Shown here in pieces: positions 18,960 through 31,685 of a stretch of DNA of 64,000 nucleotides. Under the pieces are notes generated by a model. The model saw only the letters and a program-made list of their open reading frames with translations. It was not told the origin of the DNA and searched no databases. The translations under genes and the position numbers were made by a program. Source of the stretch: Rhizobacter sp. (GTDB taxonomy: Bacteria; Pseudomonadota; Gammaproteobacteria; Burkholderiales; Burkholderiaceae_C). Within the stretch, counting starts at the first letter, position 1. Each line of letters opens with the position of its first letter. The stretch covers positions 28,186 to 92,185 of the forward strand of contig JAMLIM010000002.1 in the NCBI GenBank assembly GCA_023954175.1, written 5' to 3'.

Positions 18960-20186
18960 TCAGTCCCACGACAGCGCACCGCCCGACTGATACTCGATGA
19001 CGCGCGTCTCGAAGAAGTTGCGTTCCTTCTTCAGGTCGATCATTTCGCTCATCCATGGGAACGGGTTGTCCTCGTTGGGGAACAAGGACTCGAGACCGAT
19101 CTGTGTCGCGCGGCGATTGGCGATGTAGCGCAGATAGCCCTTGAACATCGAGGCGTTGAGGCCGAGCACGCCGCGCGGCATGGTGTCCTCGGCATAGCGG
19201 TACTCGAGCTCGACCGCATGCTGGAACAGGGCCTTGATCTCGGACTTGAACGCCGACGTCCAGAGCTGCGGGTTCTCGAGCTTGATCTGGTTGATGAGAT
19301 CGATGCCGAAATTGCAGTGCATCGACTCGTCACGCAGGATGTACTGGTACTGCTCGGCCGCACCGGTCATCTTGTTCTGCCGGCCGAGCGCGAGGATCTG
19401 GGTGAAGCCGACGTAGAAGAACAGGCCCTCCATCAGACAGGCGAATACGATCAGCGACTTCAAGAGCTTCTGATCGTTCTCCTGCGTCCCGGTGTGGAAC
19501 GCCGGGTCCATGATCTGCTCGATGAAGGGCAGCAGGAACTCGTCCTTGTCGCGGATCGACTTGATCTCGTGATAGGCGTTGAAGATCTCGCCTTCGTCGA
19601 GGCCGAGCGACTCGACGATGTACTGGTAGGCGTGCGTGTGGATGGCTTCCTCGAAGGCCTGACGCAGCAGGAACTGGCGGCACTCGGGCGCAGTGATGTG
19701 ACGGTAGCTGCCCAGCACGATGTTGTTCGCGGCGAGCGAATCGGCGGTGACGAAAAAACCCAGGTTGCGCATCACGATGCGCCGTTCGTCGTCGCTCAGG
19801 CCGTTCGGATCCTTCCAGGTCGCGATGTCGCGCGACATGTTGATCTCCTGCGGCATCCAGTGGTTCGAGCACGAAGCGAGGTACTTCTCCCACGCCCACT
19901 TGTACTTGAACGGCACCAGTTGATTGACATCGGTGCGGCCGTTGATGATGCGTTTGTCGGCGGCGCGGACGCGCCCTTCGCTCTGCGCCGACAGGCCTGT
20001 CGACGCGACCGCAGCATCATCGTGTTCGCTGCGCGGCTCGACGGTGACACGCACCGCCTCGGCGGCAGAGGTATGTGAAACCGGATGCGGCGTCGGAGCC
20101 GCCACACGCGCCGCGGACTTGCTGCCCGGCGCGGTACTTGCATTGTGAAAGTTAGATGGTTTGACTTCGTCTTCCCAGACCAGCAT
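18960..20186 (-). CDS. nrdB: Ribonucleoside-diphosphate reductase, small (radical) subunit
   Basis: Provides the tyrosyl radical for class I ribonucleotide reduction. The 408-residue product has iron ligands Asp149, Glu180 and His183 and the radical position Tyr187 ([10 protein letters not shown]), so it is a Tyr-radical type and not the Phe-containing class Ic. The first 75 residues are an unusual Ala/Ser/Pro-rich extension before the core starts at [18 protein letters not shown]. nrdA lies 164 bp upstream on the same strand. Confidence 0.95.
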   Translation of the reverse strand: MLVWEDEVKPSNFHNASTAPGSKSAARVAAPTPHPVSHTSAAEAVRVTVEPRSEHDDAAVASTGLSAQSEGRVRAADKRIINGRTDVNQLVPFKYKWAWEKYLASCSNHWMPQEINMSRDIATWKDPNGLSDDERRIVMRNLGFFVTADSLAANNIVLGSYRHITAPECRQFLLRQAFEEAIHTHAYQYIVESLGLDEGEIFNAYHEIKSIRDKDEFLLPFIEQIMDPAFHTGTQENDQKLLKSLIVFACLMEGLFFYVGFTQILALGRQNKMTGAAEQYQYILRDESMHCNFGIDLINQIKLENPQLWTSAFKSEIKALFQHAVELEYRYAEDTMPRGVLGLNASMFKGYLRYIANRRATQIGLESLFPNEDNPFPWMSEMIDLKKERNFFETRVIEYQSGGALSWD

Positions 20187-20208
20187 GGTGCACTTCCAGT
20201 ACGTGTGA

Positions 20209-20237
20209 ATTATCTGAGTGTTGCGCGACAACACCAA
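20209..20237 (-). promoter_or_regulatory. Candidate promoter for nrdB inside the nrdA-nrdB gap
   Basis: On the minus strand TTGGTG (20232-20237) and GATAAT (20209-20214) are separated by exactly 17 bp. Transcription would start about 15 bp before the nrdB ATG, leaving room for the GGAAG Shine-Dalgarno. nrdB could thus be transcribed both from here and from the nrdA promoter. I see no NrdR box at this site. Confidence 0.4.
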
Positions 20238-20350
20238 GGACTTCTTGACATCGACATCCAGGCGTCAATCAAACTTGTTGCGCGACCGCATCGACATCTC
20301 GCTGCGCGCGATGCGTTTGTGCAGCGACGTGCGCGCCATTGCACGCATCA

Positions 20351-23269
<2,919 letters not shown>

Positions 23270-23540
23270 GTCGGTCCCTTGCATGGAGATGTCGGTTGAG
23301 GCGGGGATTCACGTGCCGGCCAAGCACGCTGTCGGTTGCGATCGATATCGGTTGCCGGTTGCTGGTTGCCGGACTGCGGCTGTCGGCGCTGTGCGAGCAC
23401 ACGAGGCCTCGGCCGGCCGGTCAATGTCTGCTGTTCGGACGCTCATCCTTTGGCGGTCGGCGAATCGCCTGGCGCACGGCCCGTGCCGTTCCGGTGCCGG
23501 CCCGCACACCGTCGATGGATTGAAAGAATAGCATGTCGAC

Positions 23541-23587
23541 ACACTATATCTGGGGTCGGCGGACACTTCAAGCACTAGGGATAGCGT
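23541..23587 (-). promoter_or_regulatory. nrdA promoter with two NrdR-like boxes 31 bp apart
   Basis: On the minus strand TTGAAG (23566-23571), a 17-bp spacer and TATAGT (23543-23548) make a good sigma-70 promoter. Two 16-bp palindromic boxes related to the NrdR consensus (ACACWATATATWGTGT) lie at 23541-23556 (ACACTATATCTGGGGT, 13 of 16) and 23572-23587 (GCACTAGGGATAGCGT, 11 of 16). Their start-to-start distance is 31 bp, three helical turns, the spacing known for NrdR pairs. One box covers the -10 and the other abuts the -35, so repression is expected. Confidence 0.75.
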
Positions 23588-23810
23588 GTCATCCCTGATG
23601 CCGGCCTCCCCGCTTCTGTTTCATGCAAGGTCGATGCGCGCAGCCCAAAGCAGCGGCGCTTGCTGCGCAAGCGCGCCAGTGCGCACTCGCCGAACGCAGG
23701 GTCCGGATTCACGCGGCTTGCAGCCCGATTCGCCTCCGCAGACCGCTGCCGCTCGGCCCAGCGCGCCGCCGCGCTGCGGCGCGCAGCGTGCGACATCGCG
23801 ACGCGCACCT

Positions 23811-24407
23811 TCAGCCGGCGCCGGTCACGCCTGCGGGAAAATACTCACGCGGCCAACGCAACATTTCGGCGAGCCGGCGCCATTCGAACCCGGCGCCGGG
23901 ATCGGCCTTTCGCATCGGCGCCACGTGCTCATGCCCGGCAATGCCGCGGATCGGGTAACGCCGCGCAAGCGCCGGCAGCAGTTCGAGCAGCGCCGTGTAC
24001 TGCGGCGGCGCGAACGCCCGGCCCTCGAGCCCCTCGAGTTCGATGCCGATCGAGAAGTCGTTGCAGTTCTCGCGCCCGCGCCACACCGAGCGGCCCGCAT
24101 GCCAGGCACGCTCGTCGCCGCCGACGAACTGCTTCAATTCCCCATTGCGCCCAATGACGAAATGCGACGACAGCGCGAGCCCGCGCAGGCGTTCGAAGTA
24201 AGGATGCCCGCCAAGATCGAGCCGGTTCGTGAACAGGTGCTCGATCGCGTCACCGCCGAACTGCCCCGGCGGCAGGCTGATCGAGTGGATGACGACGAGT
24301 TCGACCGCAACCGCTGGCGGACGTGCGTTGCAGTTGGGGCTGGGGCAGGCCTGCGCAGCGTCCAACCAGCCGCCGGCAAGCCACCGGTCCGACGCGGCGT
24401 CTTGCAT
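23811..24407 (-). CDS. ampD: 1,6-anhydro-N-acetylmuramyl-L-alanine amidase AmpD
   Basis: Cytoplasmic amidase of peptidoglycan recycling; its loss derepresses AmpC-type beta-lactamases where AmpR is present. The 198-residue product has the zinc ligands in VVIHSISLPPG, GHEHVAPMRKADPG and the fold core SSHFVIGRNGELKQFV. There is no signal peptide, as expected for AmpD rather than AmiD. It follows pilR by 2 bp. The 220 bp between its stop and the nrd promoter contain no gene I can support. Confidence 0.94.
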   Translation of the reverse strand: MQDAASDRWLAGGWLDAAQACPSPNCNARPPAVAVELVVIHSISLPPGQFGGDAIEHLFTNRLDLGGHPYFERLRGLALSSHFVIGRNGELKQFVGGDERAWHAGRSVWRGRENCNDFSIGIELEGLEGRAFAPPQYTALLELLPALARRYPIRGIAGHEHVAPMRKADPGAGFEWRRLAEMLRWPREYFPAGVTGAG

Positions 24408-24409
24408 CC

Positions 24410-25948
24410 TCAGGCGCCGTCGCCGGGCGCGTCGCCGCCGGCGACAACGCCGAGTCGGGCCATGCGATAGCGCATCTGTCTCAGCGTCAGCCCGAGGCTC
24501 GCGCCGGCCGCCGTGCGGTTGTAGTGATGCTGCTCGAGCGCCCGAACCAGGATGTCGCGTTCGACGTCGTCGAGATGGGCGGCGAGATCGTCCGGCAGCG
24601 CCGACAAGGAGCCCTCCGCCATCTCGATCACCGTCGCGCCCGCTGTCGGCATCGGCGCATCCGCCGCCGCCTCGGGCTCGGCGGAAAGCGCGTCAACGGG
24701 CAGGTGCAGATCGGCAACATCGATGGCGTCGCCGCCGGACAGCGCCACGGCGCGATGCAGCAGGTTCTCGAGTTCGCGCACGTTGCCGGCGAACGCGTAG
24801 CGGCGCAAATGCGCCAGCGCCGCATGCGTCAGGTGCGGCGGCGGCGAGACGCCCGCCTCGCGCGCGATGCGTTCGAGCACGCGGTCGATGATCGCCGGCA
24901 GGTCCTCAAGCCGCTCGCGCAGCGGCGGCACGATGATCTGGATCACGTTCAGGCGGTAGAACAAATCCTGCCGGAAACGCTGCGCGAGGACCTCGGCCGC
25001 GAGATCCTTGTGCGTCGCGCTCAGGATGCGCACGTTGACCGGCAGTTCGGCCACCGCGCCGACCGGGCGCACCGCGCGCTCCTGGATCACGCGCAACAGC
25101 TTGGACTGCATCGACAGCGGCAGATCACCGATCTCGTCGAGGAACAGCGTGCCGCCGTTGGCGGCCTGAAAGAAGCCCTCGCGGTCGTCCGCCGCACCGG
25201 TGAACGCGCCCTTGCGATAGCCGAAGAACTCGGCCTCGAGCAGGTGCTCGGGAATCGCGCTGCAGTTGACGGCAACGAAAGGCCCCGCCGCGCGCGGGCT
25301 CGTCTCGTGCACCGCGCGCGCAACGAGTTCCTTGCCGGTGCCCGATTCGCCGCTGACCAGCACGGGCGCCATGCTGCGCGCGACCTTGTCGATCAGCGAG
25401 CGCACCTGGCGCACCGCCTGCGACTGGCCAGCCATGCGCGCGAGCGCCGCGCTCGGCGGTGCAGCGGGCGGCAGCGGCAGTGGCACGCCTGGACGCGCAA
25501 CGCGCGGCGCCGTCGCAGCGGGCTCCGGCGTCGCGCGCGTGGCGGGCTGCGCGGGCGCCGCCGCGGCGGGCACACCGCGGCCGAGCGCCGACGCCACGGC
25601 GGCGCGGAACTGCTTCAGGTCGACCGGCTTGGTCAGGTAGTCGTAGGCGCCGGCCTTGAGTGCTTCGACCGCGTTCTCGGCCGAGCCGTAGGCGGTGATC
25701 ACGATCGCCTTCTCGCTGCGCTCGGCTTCTTCGAGGCGACGCAGCACGTCGAGCCCGGACCCGTCGGGCAGCCGCATGTCCGTGATCACGAGGCTGTAGC
25801 GCCGCGCCTCGAGCCGCGCCAGCGCCTCTTCCACGCTGCCCGCGGTGTCGATGTCGTAGCCCTCGCGCAGCAGCGTCAGCTCGTAGAGCGTTCGCAGATC
25901 GGGCTCGTCATCGACCACGAGCAGGCTGAAGGGGGACGTGGTCGTCAT
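24410..25948 (-). CDS. pilR: Sigma-54-dependent response regulator (PilR type)
   Basis: Activator of sigma-54 promoters, in relatives of the type IV pilin gene. The 512-residue product has a receiver domain with phospho-acceptor Asp57 ([12 protein letters not shown]), a linker of about 60 Ala/Pro-rich residues, an AAA+ domain with [14 protein letters not shown] and [11 protein letters not shown], and a Fis-type helix-turn-helix at the end ([20 protein letters not shown]). The adjacent kinase and gene order support PilR over other NtrC-like regulators. No pilin genes are in this window. Confidence 0.9.
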   Translation of the reverse strand: MTTTSPFSLLVVDDEPDLRTLYELTLLREGYDIDTAGSVEEALARLEARRYSLVITDMRLPDGSGLDVLRRLEEAERSEKAIVITAYGSAENAVEALKAGAYDYLTKPVDLKQFRAAVASALGRGVPAAAAPAQPATRATPEPAATAPRVARPGVPLPLPPAAPPSAALARMAGQSQAVRQVRSLIDKVARSMAPVLVSGESGTGKELVARAVHETSPRAAGPFVAVNCSAIPEHLLEAEFFGYRKGAFTGAADDREGFFQAANGGTLFLDEIGDLPLSMQSKLLRVIQERAVRPVGAVAELPVNVRILSATHKDLAAEVLAQRFRQDLFYRLNVIQIIVPPLRERLEDLPAIIDRVLERIAREAGVSPPPHLTHAALAHLRRYAFAGNVRELENLLHRAVALSGGDAIDVADLHLPVDALSAEPEAAADAPMPTAGATVIEMAEGSLSALPDDLAAHLDDVERDILVRALEQHHYNRTAAGASLGLTLRQMRYRMARLGVVAGGDAPGDGA

Positions 25949-26205
25949 GGGCGAGGTCAGCCTATTTCCAGCCGTTGAACGCGCCCGAGCGGGCCGCGCT
26001 GCGGTGCGCCGGCACGGCGCGACGACGCGGCGGACAGATGCCCGCGAGGACGCGCAACGCCGCCGGCGTGCCGCAGCGTGGCGCGATCGGGCGCGACGCG
26101 CACTCAGCCCGAAGTTTGGAGCGGCCCTGGGCTCGATTGACAAGTTTCATGCGGTCTGTCCAGCGGGAAGCAGCGGGAAGCAGCGGTCGACTGCCGGAAG
26201 GAGGC

Positions 26206-28146
26206 TCAAAGCTTTGCAGGCTCGGGCAGGGTCGTCAAGGCCTGACGCCGCATCGCGACCGAGAACTCATTGCGATGGCGACGCGTCGTCGGCCGCAGCC
26301 GGAAGCTGATGCGCGCGCCGTAGCGCTCGCACAGCTCGCGGCAGATGTACAGGCCGAGCCCGGTGCCGCGGCTGCGCGTCGAGAAGAACGGTTCGAAGAA
26401 ATAGCGCTCGACTTCCGGCGCGATCGGCGGCCCGTCGTTGAGCACGGTGAGCACGGCGACGTTGGCGTCCTTGCCATGCAGCAGCATCTGCACGGCACCC
26501 GGCGCGCGCGACGCATGGCGCAGCGCGTTGTCGAGAAGATTCACGAGCACGCGGCGCAGGTGGTCGCCGTCGAACAGCACATGCAGCGGCTCGGCCGGGA
26601 TTTCGATCTGCAGCGTGCCATCCGCCCCGCAATCGACGCCGTTCATGCGGGCCCACTCGGCACACGCGGCGGCCGCGTGGGCACCGGCGTCGATCACCTG
26701 CGTCTCGCTCGCCGCGCGTGGCGACAGCTCCATCACGTCATCGACGATGCGCTTGAGGCGGGCGACGTTGTCGGCCACCATGCGCGTGAGCTGACGCTGC
26801 TCGACGCTCGCCGCGTCCTCGGCGAGCAGCGCATTGGCCTGCGCGATCGCCGACAGCGGGTTGCGGATCTCGTGCGCGATACCGGCCGACACGCGACCCA
26901 TCGCGGCGAGCTTCTCCTGCCGCGTGCGCGCCTGCATGCTGCGCACGTCCTCGAGGAAGAGGACGCAGAACTCCTCGCTGCCGGGCGCGTCGCGCCGCCG
27001 CGTGAAGCGCACCCGCGTGCGCAGCGTGCGCGAGGCGCCGGGCTCGAACTCGATCAGCACGTCGCGCCCGGCCTCGGGCCACACGCCTTCGACGAACGCG
27101 CGCTCGACGGCGTCGACGAGCGCCGACCAGGCGCCGACGCCGCGCAAGGCGAACGGCGCGGACAGGTTGGCGCCCTCTGGCGCCAGCAGCGCGCACGCCG
27201 CCGGATTGGCGGCGCGCACGCGGCCGCGCCGGTCGACGACGACGACGCCGTCCTGCATTTCCTCGATGACGAGGCGGTTGAGCTGCGCCTGCTGGCGCGC
27301 GAGCTCCAGGCTGCCGCGGGCGGTCAGCTCCTCGCGCGCAAGGCGCCCGGCAAGCTCGCTCGCGAGCACGGTGATGACGAACATGCCGCTGCCGGCGAGC
27401 CCCGCCTGCGACATCAACACCGTCACGTCGCCGCCCGCCAGCACGCTGTGCCAGGCCGCGCCGAGCAACACGAGCGTGATGCCGGCGGAAGTCGCGAGCG
27501 CGATCCGGCGTGGCGTCAGCACGCCCGCCATCAGCGCCGGCAGCACGAAGAGGGCGACGTAGTTCAGACCCGCGACCGGCGCCAGCACATGCAGCGCCGT
27601 GAAGCACACGATGTCGACGCCGATCGTCAGCAGCCATTGCCGGGTACGCAGCCGATCGGCCGGTTGACGCATGGCAGGCTCGACGAAGAACGGCATGAGC
27701 CAGGCGCCGATCGACAGCGCCGCGTAGGCCAGGCACACGACGAGCACGTCCGCGCTCGGCTGCACGCCGAACAACACCGCGACGCCGAGGGTGATGAGGA
27801 GCATCACGCCGATCGCCGCGCGCGCCGCGAGGAATGCGCGGTAGACGCGGACAAACGCGGTCTGCCCGGCGTCGACGATGCGCTGCGCCTGGCGCGTCAG
27901 AAAGCGCGAGTCGCTTGCCCCGCCATCGCCCGCCGGCCAGGCGCCGTCGAAGCGCGATTCGCCGTCGCCGGCGAGCTGCGCCTCGCGCCATGCCGTGTCG
28001 GCGCCTTCACCCAGTGCGCCGAACCACGATTCGCGCGGCTCCGGCCGCGCCGCCGAGCGGCGTTCGCGCGCGCGCCGTTCGGGGCCGCGACGCTCGGAGG
28101 CCGGCGCCTCTTCCTCCTCTTGCATGGGCGACGCAGCCGGGCTCAT
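26206..28146 (-). CDS. pilS: Membrane sensor histidine kinase (PilS type)
   Basis: Partner kinase of PilR. The 646-residue product has a charged Arg/Glu-rich N-terminal 90 residues, six hydrophobic segments (about 105-260), a PAS-like domain (VVVVDRRGRVRAANPAA), the H-box AGIAHEIRNPLSA, the N-box VLVNLLDNALRHA and the G-box GTGLGLYICREL. Six membrane helices match PilS. A 257-bp gap without a recognised gene separates it from pilR. The extended N-terminus is longer than usual and the true start could be internal. Confidence 0.9.
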   Translation of the reverse strand: MSPAASPMQEEEEAPASERRGPERRARERRSAARPEPRESWFGALGEGADTAWREAQLAGDGESRFDGAWPAGDGGASDSRFLTRQAQRIVDAGQTAFVRVYRAFLAARAAIGVMLLITLGVAVLFGVQPSADVLVVCLAYAALSIGAWLMPFFVEPAMRQPADRLRTRQWLLTIGVDIVCFTALHVLAPVAGLNYVALFVLPALMAGVLTPRRIALATSAGITLVLLGAAWHSVLAGGDVTVLMSQAGLAGSGMFVITVLASELAGRLAREELTARGSLELARQQAQLNRLVIEEMQDGVVVVDRRGRVRAANPAACALLAPEGANLSAPFALRGVGAWSALVDAVERAFVEGVWPEAGRDVLIEFEPGASRTLRTRVRFTRRRDAPGSEEFCVLFLEDVRSMQARTRQEKLAAMGRVSAGIAHEIRNPLSAIAQANALLAEDAASVEQRQLTRMVADNVARLKRIVDDVMELSPRAASETQVIDAGAHAAAACAEWARMNGVDCGADGTLQIEIPAEPLHVLFDGDHLRRVLVNLLDNALRHASRAPGAVQMLLHGKDANVAVLTVLNDGPPIAPEVERYFFEPFFSTRSRGTGLGLYICRELCERYGARISFRLRPTTRRHRNEFSVAMRRQALTTLPEPAKL

Positions 28147-28182
28147 CCGATGCGGGTCTTCAAAGCCGGAAGCGCTGCAGCG

Positions 28183-28416
28183 TCATTTGCGCGTGCGTTC
28201 GAACTCGGCGCGGTGCGCTTCGCTGCAGAAGACCCCGCCCCGGCCGGGCAGGCCCTCGCTGCGCGGCAGGTGCAGCCCGCACTGGCTGCACGCGACCATG
28301 TCCTCGCGCGGCGGCAGCGGGGTCTTTTCGCGCCGCGCGCCCATGACGCGCCGGCTGCCCCTGCGCGCGAACCATATGACGGCGAAGATCACGACCAGCA
28401 GGACGATGAATTTCAT
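28183..28416 (-). CDS. PP0621-like small membrane protein with a Cys cluster
   Basis: The 77-residue product begins with one membrane helix (MKFIVLLVVIFAVIWF), then a basic stretch and a possible zinc-binding motif CSQCGLHLPRSEG with a later FCSEAHR. Proteins of this type sit next to pilS in many betaproteobacteria. Function is not known. It lies between ccsA and pilS with gaps of 11 and 36 bp. Confidence 0.8.
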   Translation of the reverse strand: MKFIVLLVVIFAVIWFARRGSRRVMGARREKTPLPPREDMVACSQCGLHLPRSEGLPGRGGVFCSEAHRAEFERTRK

Positions 28417-28427
28417 GGCGCTCCGGC

Positions 28428-29372
28428 TCAGGTCAGATTGCCGCGGCTCAGCAGCACTTCGAGGACGAAGCGCGAACCGACGTAGGCCAGCAGCAGCAGC
28501 GCGGCACCGGCATAAAGCCAACCGGTGGCGCGGCGGCCGCGCCAGCCAAAGGCCTGGCGCCCGGCAAGCAGGCCGGCGAACACGACCCAGCCGAGGATCG
28601 AGAACACCGTCTTGTGATCCCAGCGCCACGGGTTGGCGAACCACCAGCCGAGCACCAGCGTCGCAGACAGCGCAGCGAAGCCCGCGGCGACAAAGCGAAA
28701 CGTCAGCTTCTCGAGTCGCAGCAACGGCAGGCCCATGGCGCCCGGGGGCGCCATTCCAGCATTGCCGCCCGGGGGCGCCATTCCAGCGTTGCCGCCCGCA
28801 GGCGCCATTCCCGCAGCACCGCCCGCGGGCGTCATTGCAGAAGCACCGCCCGGGGGCGCCGTCGCCGCCGCAGCGCCCGGCGCGTGCAACAGGCGCATGC
28901 GGCGTTCGGCACTGCTGAGCAGGCTCGCGTGGAGCACGGCGGCACCGAACAGGCCATAGGACGCGATGCCGAGCACCCAGTGCAGCGGCTCCCACGGCGA
29001 GCCCCCGTGCAGCCGGGACTCACCCGGAAACCACCACGCAAGCGCGACCACCAGCGCCCCGAGCAGCGCGAGCGCGCGCCGCACGCCCTGCAGCGGGACG
29101 AAGCGGCTTTCGACCGCATGCACCGCAAGCACGAGCCAGACCGTCGCGGACAGGGCCGGCGCGAAGCCGAAACGTGCGCCCGGCATGCCGCTGCCGATGC
29201 CCGACACGTCGGCGAAGATCGCCAGCGCGTGGGCGATCCAGCCGATGATCAGCGCGGCGCGCAGCGCCTTTGCCGAGTGCTCGCCGAGCGACGCCGCGGC
29301 GACGTAGCCGGCCAGCGCCACCGCGCTGGGCACGGCCAGCACAGGCGCGGCGGACCCGAACGATAGAATCAT
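28428..29372 (-). CDS. Cytochrome c assembly protein, CcsA/HemX (YpjD) type
   Basis: Polytopic membrane protein related to the haem-handling subunit of system II cytochrome c maturation. The 314-residue product has about eight hydrophobic helices and the family motifs HAVESRFVPL, HWVLGIASYGLFGAAVLHA and WDHKTVFSILGWVVFAGLL, with His residues expected to bind haem. A loop in the middle is expanded by a nine-residue repeat (APPGGNAGM type). ffh is divergent, 52 bp away, the conserved arrangement for this family. Confidence 0.85.
   Translation of the reverse strand: MILSFGSAAPVLAVPSAVALAGYVAAASLGEHSAKALRAALIIGWIAHALAIFADVSGIGSGMPGARFGFAPALSATVWLVLAVHAVESRFVPLQGVRRALALLGALVVALAWWFPGESRLHGGSPWEPLHWVLGIASYGLFGAAVLHASLLSSAERRMRLLHAPGAAAATAPPGGASAMTPAGGAAGMAPAGGNAGMAPPGGNAGMAPPGAMGLPLLRLEKLTFRFVAAGFAALSATLVLGWWFANPWRWDHKTVFSILGWVVFAGLLAGRQAFGWRGRRATGWLYAGAALLLLAYVGSRFVLEVLLSRGNLT
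28738..28860. repeat. 27-bp tandem repeat inside the cytochrome c assembly gene
   Basis: About four and a half imperfect copies of a 27-bp unit, most similar in the first two (GGGGGCGCCATTCCAGC core), encode the consecutive nonapeptides APPGGASAM, TPAGGAAGM, APAGGNAGM and APPGGNAGM. The unit is a multiple of three, so copy-number change keeps the frame open. It falls in a loop between predicted membrane helices. Confidence 0.85.
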
Positions 29373-29424
29373 CCGCACAGTGTACTGACGCGTAAGCCGC
29401 TGGCGCGCAGCGTCCCAAGCCCCG

Positions 29425-30792
29425 ATGGCCTCCTCCCTCACCGAACGCCTGAGCCGGCTCGTCAAGACGATGCGCGGCCAGGCCCGCATCACCGAAGACA
29501 ACGTGCAGGACATGCTGCGCGAGGTGCGCATGGCGCTGCTCGAGGCCGACGTCGCGCTGCCCGTGGTGCGCGATTTCATCGCCCGCGTGAAGGACAAGGC
29601 GCTCGGCGCCGAGGTCGTCGGCTCGCTCACGCCGGGGCAGGCGCTGGTCGGCATCGTGCAGCGCGAACTGGCGGCGACGATGGGCGGCGGGGTCGCGGAC
29701 ATCGATCTGGCGGTGCAACCGCCGGCGGTGATCCTGATGGCCGGCCTGCAGGGCGCGGGCAAGACGACGACGACCGCAAAGCTCGCGCGTCACCTGACGA
29801 CCAAACGCAAGAAGAAGGTGCTGACGGTGTCGGCCGACGTCTACCGGCCGGCGGCGATCGAGCAGTTGAAGGTCGTCACCCGGCAAGCGGGCGCCGAATG
29901 GTTCGCCTCGAGCGCGAGCGACAAGCCGGTCGCGATCGGCCTGGCCGCGCTCGACCACGCGCGCAAGCACTACTTCGACGTGCTGCTCGTCGACACCGCC
30001 GGGCGCCTCGCGATCGACGAGGCGCTGATGCGCGAGATCACCGAGCTGCACGCGGCCTTGAAGCCGGTCGAGACGCTGTTCGTCGTCGACGCGATGCAGG
30101 GCCAGGACGCGATCAACACCGCCAGGGCGTTCAAGGAGGCATTGCCGCTGACCGGCATCGTGCTGACCAAGACCGACGGCGATTCGCGCGGCGGCGCGGC
30201 GCTGTCGGTGCGCGCGGTGACCGGCGTGCCGATCAAGTTCGCCGGCACGAGCGAGAAGATCGACGGCCTGGAGGTGTTCGACGCCGAACGCCACGCGTCA
30301 CGCGTGCTCGGCATGGGCGACATCCTCGCCCTCGTCGAGGAGGTGCAGAAGGGCGTCGATGTCGCGGCGGCGCAGAAGCTCGCCGACAAGGTCAAGTCGG
30401 GCGATGCGTTCGACCTGAACGACTTCCTGTCGCAGCTCTCTCAGATGAAGAAGATGGGCGGCCTGTCGGGCCTGATCGACAAGCTGCCGCAGCAGATGGC
30501 CGCCAAGGCGGGCGCTGCCGACATGGACCGCGCCGAGCGCGACGTCAAGCGCATGGAGGGCATCATCTGCTCGATGACGCCGCTCGAGCGGCGCAAGCCC
30601 GATCTGCTGAAGGCGACGCGCAAGCGCCGCATCGCCGCCGGTGCCGGCGTGCAGGTGCAGGAGGTCAACCGCCTGCTCAAGCAGTACGAGCAGATGCGCG
30701 ACATGATGAAGAAGATGAAGGGCGGCGGCATGATGAAGATGTTGAAGCGCATGGGCGGCATGAAGGGCATGATGCCGCCGGGCATGCGCTGA
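29425..30792 (+). CDS. ffh: Signal recognition particle protein Ffh
   Basis: GTPase that binds signal sequences and 4.5S RNA and delivers ribosomes to FtsY. The 455-residue product has the N domain, the G domain with GLQGAGKTTTTAKLA, DTAGRLAIDE and TKTDGDSRGG, and a methionine-rich M domain ending in MMKMLKRMGGMKGMMPPG. The receptor gene ftsY lies 1 kb downstream on the other strand. Confidence 0.97.
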   Translation: MASSLTERLSRLVKTMRGQARITEDNVQDMLREVRMALLEADVALPVVRDFIARVKDKALGAEVVGSLTPGQALVGIVQRELAATMGGGVADIDLAVQPPAVILMAGLQGAGKTTTTAKLARHLTTKRKKKVLTVSADVYRPAAIEQLKVVTRQAGAEWFASSASDKPVAIGLAALDHARKHYFDVLLVDTAGRLAIDEALMREITELHAALKPVETLFVVDAMQGQDAINTARAFKEALPLTGIVLTKTDGDSRGGAALSVRAVTGVPIKFAGTSEKIDGLEVFDAERHASRVLGMGDILALVEEVQKGVDVAAAQKLADKVKSGDAFDLNDFLSQLSQMKKMGGLSGLIDKLPQQMAAKAGAADMDRAERDVKRMEGIICSMTPLERRKPDLLKATRKRRIAAGAGVQVQEVNRLLKQYEQMRDMMKKMKGGGMMKMLKRMGGMKGMMPPGMR

Positions 30793-30888
30793 CATCGGCG
30801 GGCTGCCGGCCCGGACAAGACAACCGGTAACTGGACGTCGGCGGCATTTCGTGCCAAGGTGCGGGGCTTTCAAGCCGAGGTTCGACTC

Positions 30889-31587
30889 ATGGCCGTCACC
30901 GAACTGGCGCTCATCGCGCTCGTCGTCCTGCTCGTGATCGCCTTGTGGTGGCGCCGCCGCAGCGGCGGCAAGCGCAGCGCGCGGGCCGGCGCCGAGGACG
31001 CTCTCGACACCGTCGCCGACTGGCCGCCCGAGGCGGCGCGCGTGCTGACGACGCCCGAGCAGCGCGCCTACAAGCTGCTGGTGCGCAACCTGCCGCCAGG
31101 TTATGCCGTGCTTGCGCAGGTGCCGCTGTCGCGATTCCTGCGCGTCCCCACCCGCCACTCGTATCGCGAATGGATGCGCCGCGTGGGCCGGCTCAACGCC
31201 GACCTGCTTGTTTGCGACAGCACCTTTCAGGCACTCGCCGTCATCAACGTGCGGCCGACCGAAGGCAAGGATTCTGAGCGTGGCCTCGAGCGGCACGACC
31301 GCATGGATCGCGTGTTGCGCAAGGCCGGCCTGCGCGTCCTGAACTGGCGCGAAGGCGCCCTTCCGGACGAGGATCTGGTCCTGGAACTGGTGTTCGGACG
31401 CGAGCGGATGGCCGCGATCGCTGCGGCGTTCGACGAAGCGCCCACATCCGCAGGCCGGCAGTCCCGCCCGGGCGAGTTCGAGCCCCGGGCAGCGGAAACG
31501 ACCGTCCCCGAGCCGCTGCCCTCGACCTTCTTCGATGACCTCGAGAGCCGGCCGGTGCCGCTGCCGCGGCCGAAGCCGCGCGAGTAG
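30889..31587 (+). CDS. Membrane-anchored DUF2726 protein
   Basis: The 232-residue product begins with one membrane helix (ELALIALVVLLVIALWW) followed by a basic stop-transfer sequence. The central domain (about 60-175: LTTPEQRAYKLLVRNLP, LVCDSTFQALAVINV, ERHDRMDRVLRKAGLRVL) resembles DUF2726, related to restriction-endonuclease-like folds. The tail is Pro-rich. The ATG at 30889 is preferred to an in-frame GTG 30 bp upstream because it begins at the hydrophobic segment. Function unknown. Confidence 0.75.
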   Translation: MAVTELALIALVVLLVIALWWRRRSGGKRSARAGAEDALDTVADWPPEAARVLTTPEQRAYKLLVRNLPPGYAVLAQVPLSRFLRVPTRHSYREWMRRVGRLNADLLVCDSTFQALAVINVRPTEGKDSERGLERHDRMDRVLRKAGLRVLNWREGALPDEDLVLELVFGRERMAAIAAAFDEAPTSAGRQSRPGEFEPRAAETTVPEPLPSTFFDDLESRPVPLPRPKPRE

Positions 31588-31685
31588 GCCGCCTCAGCCT
31601 TCGCCGGACCGCCCCAGGAAGGTCAAGACCCGCTCGGGGACAGGTTGCCGCAGGCAACCAGAGGGTGCGGCGGTGTCAGCGCGCC

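Noticed and set aside
28738-28860. CRISPR-like array
   Set aside because: The units are head-to-tail without spacers and form a continuous coding frame.
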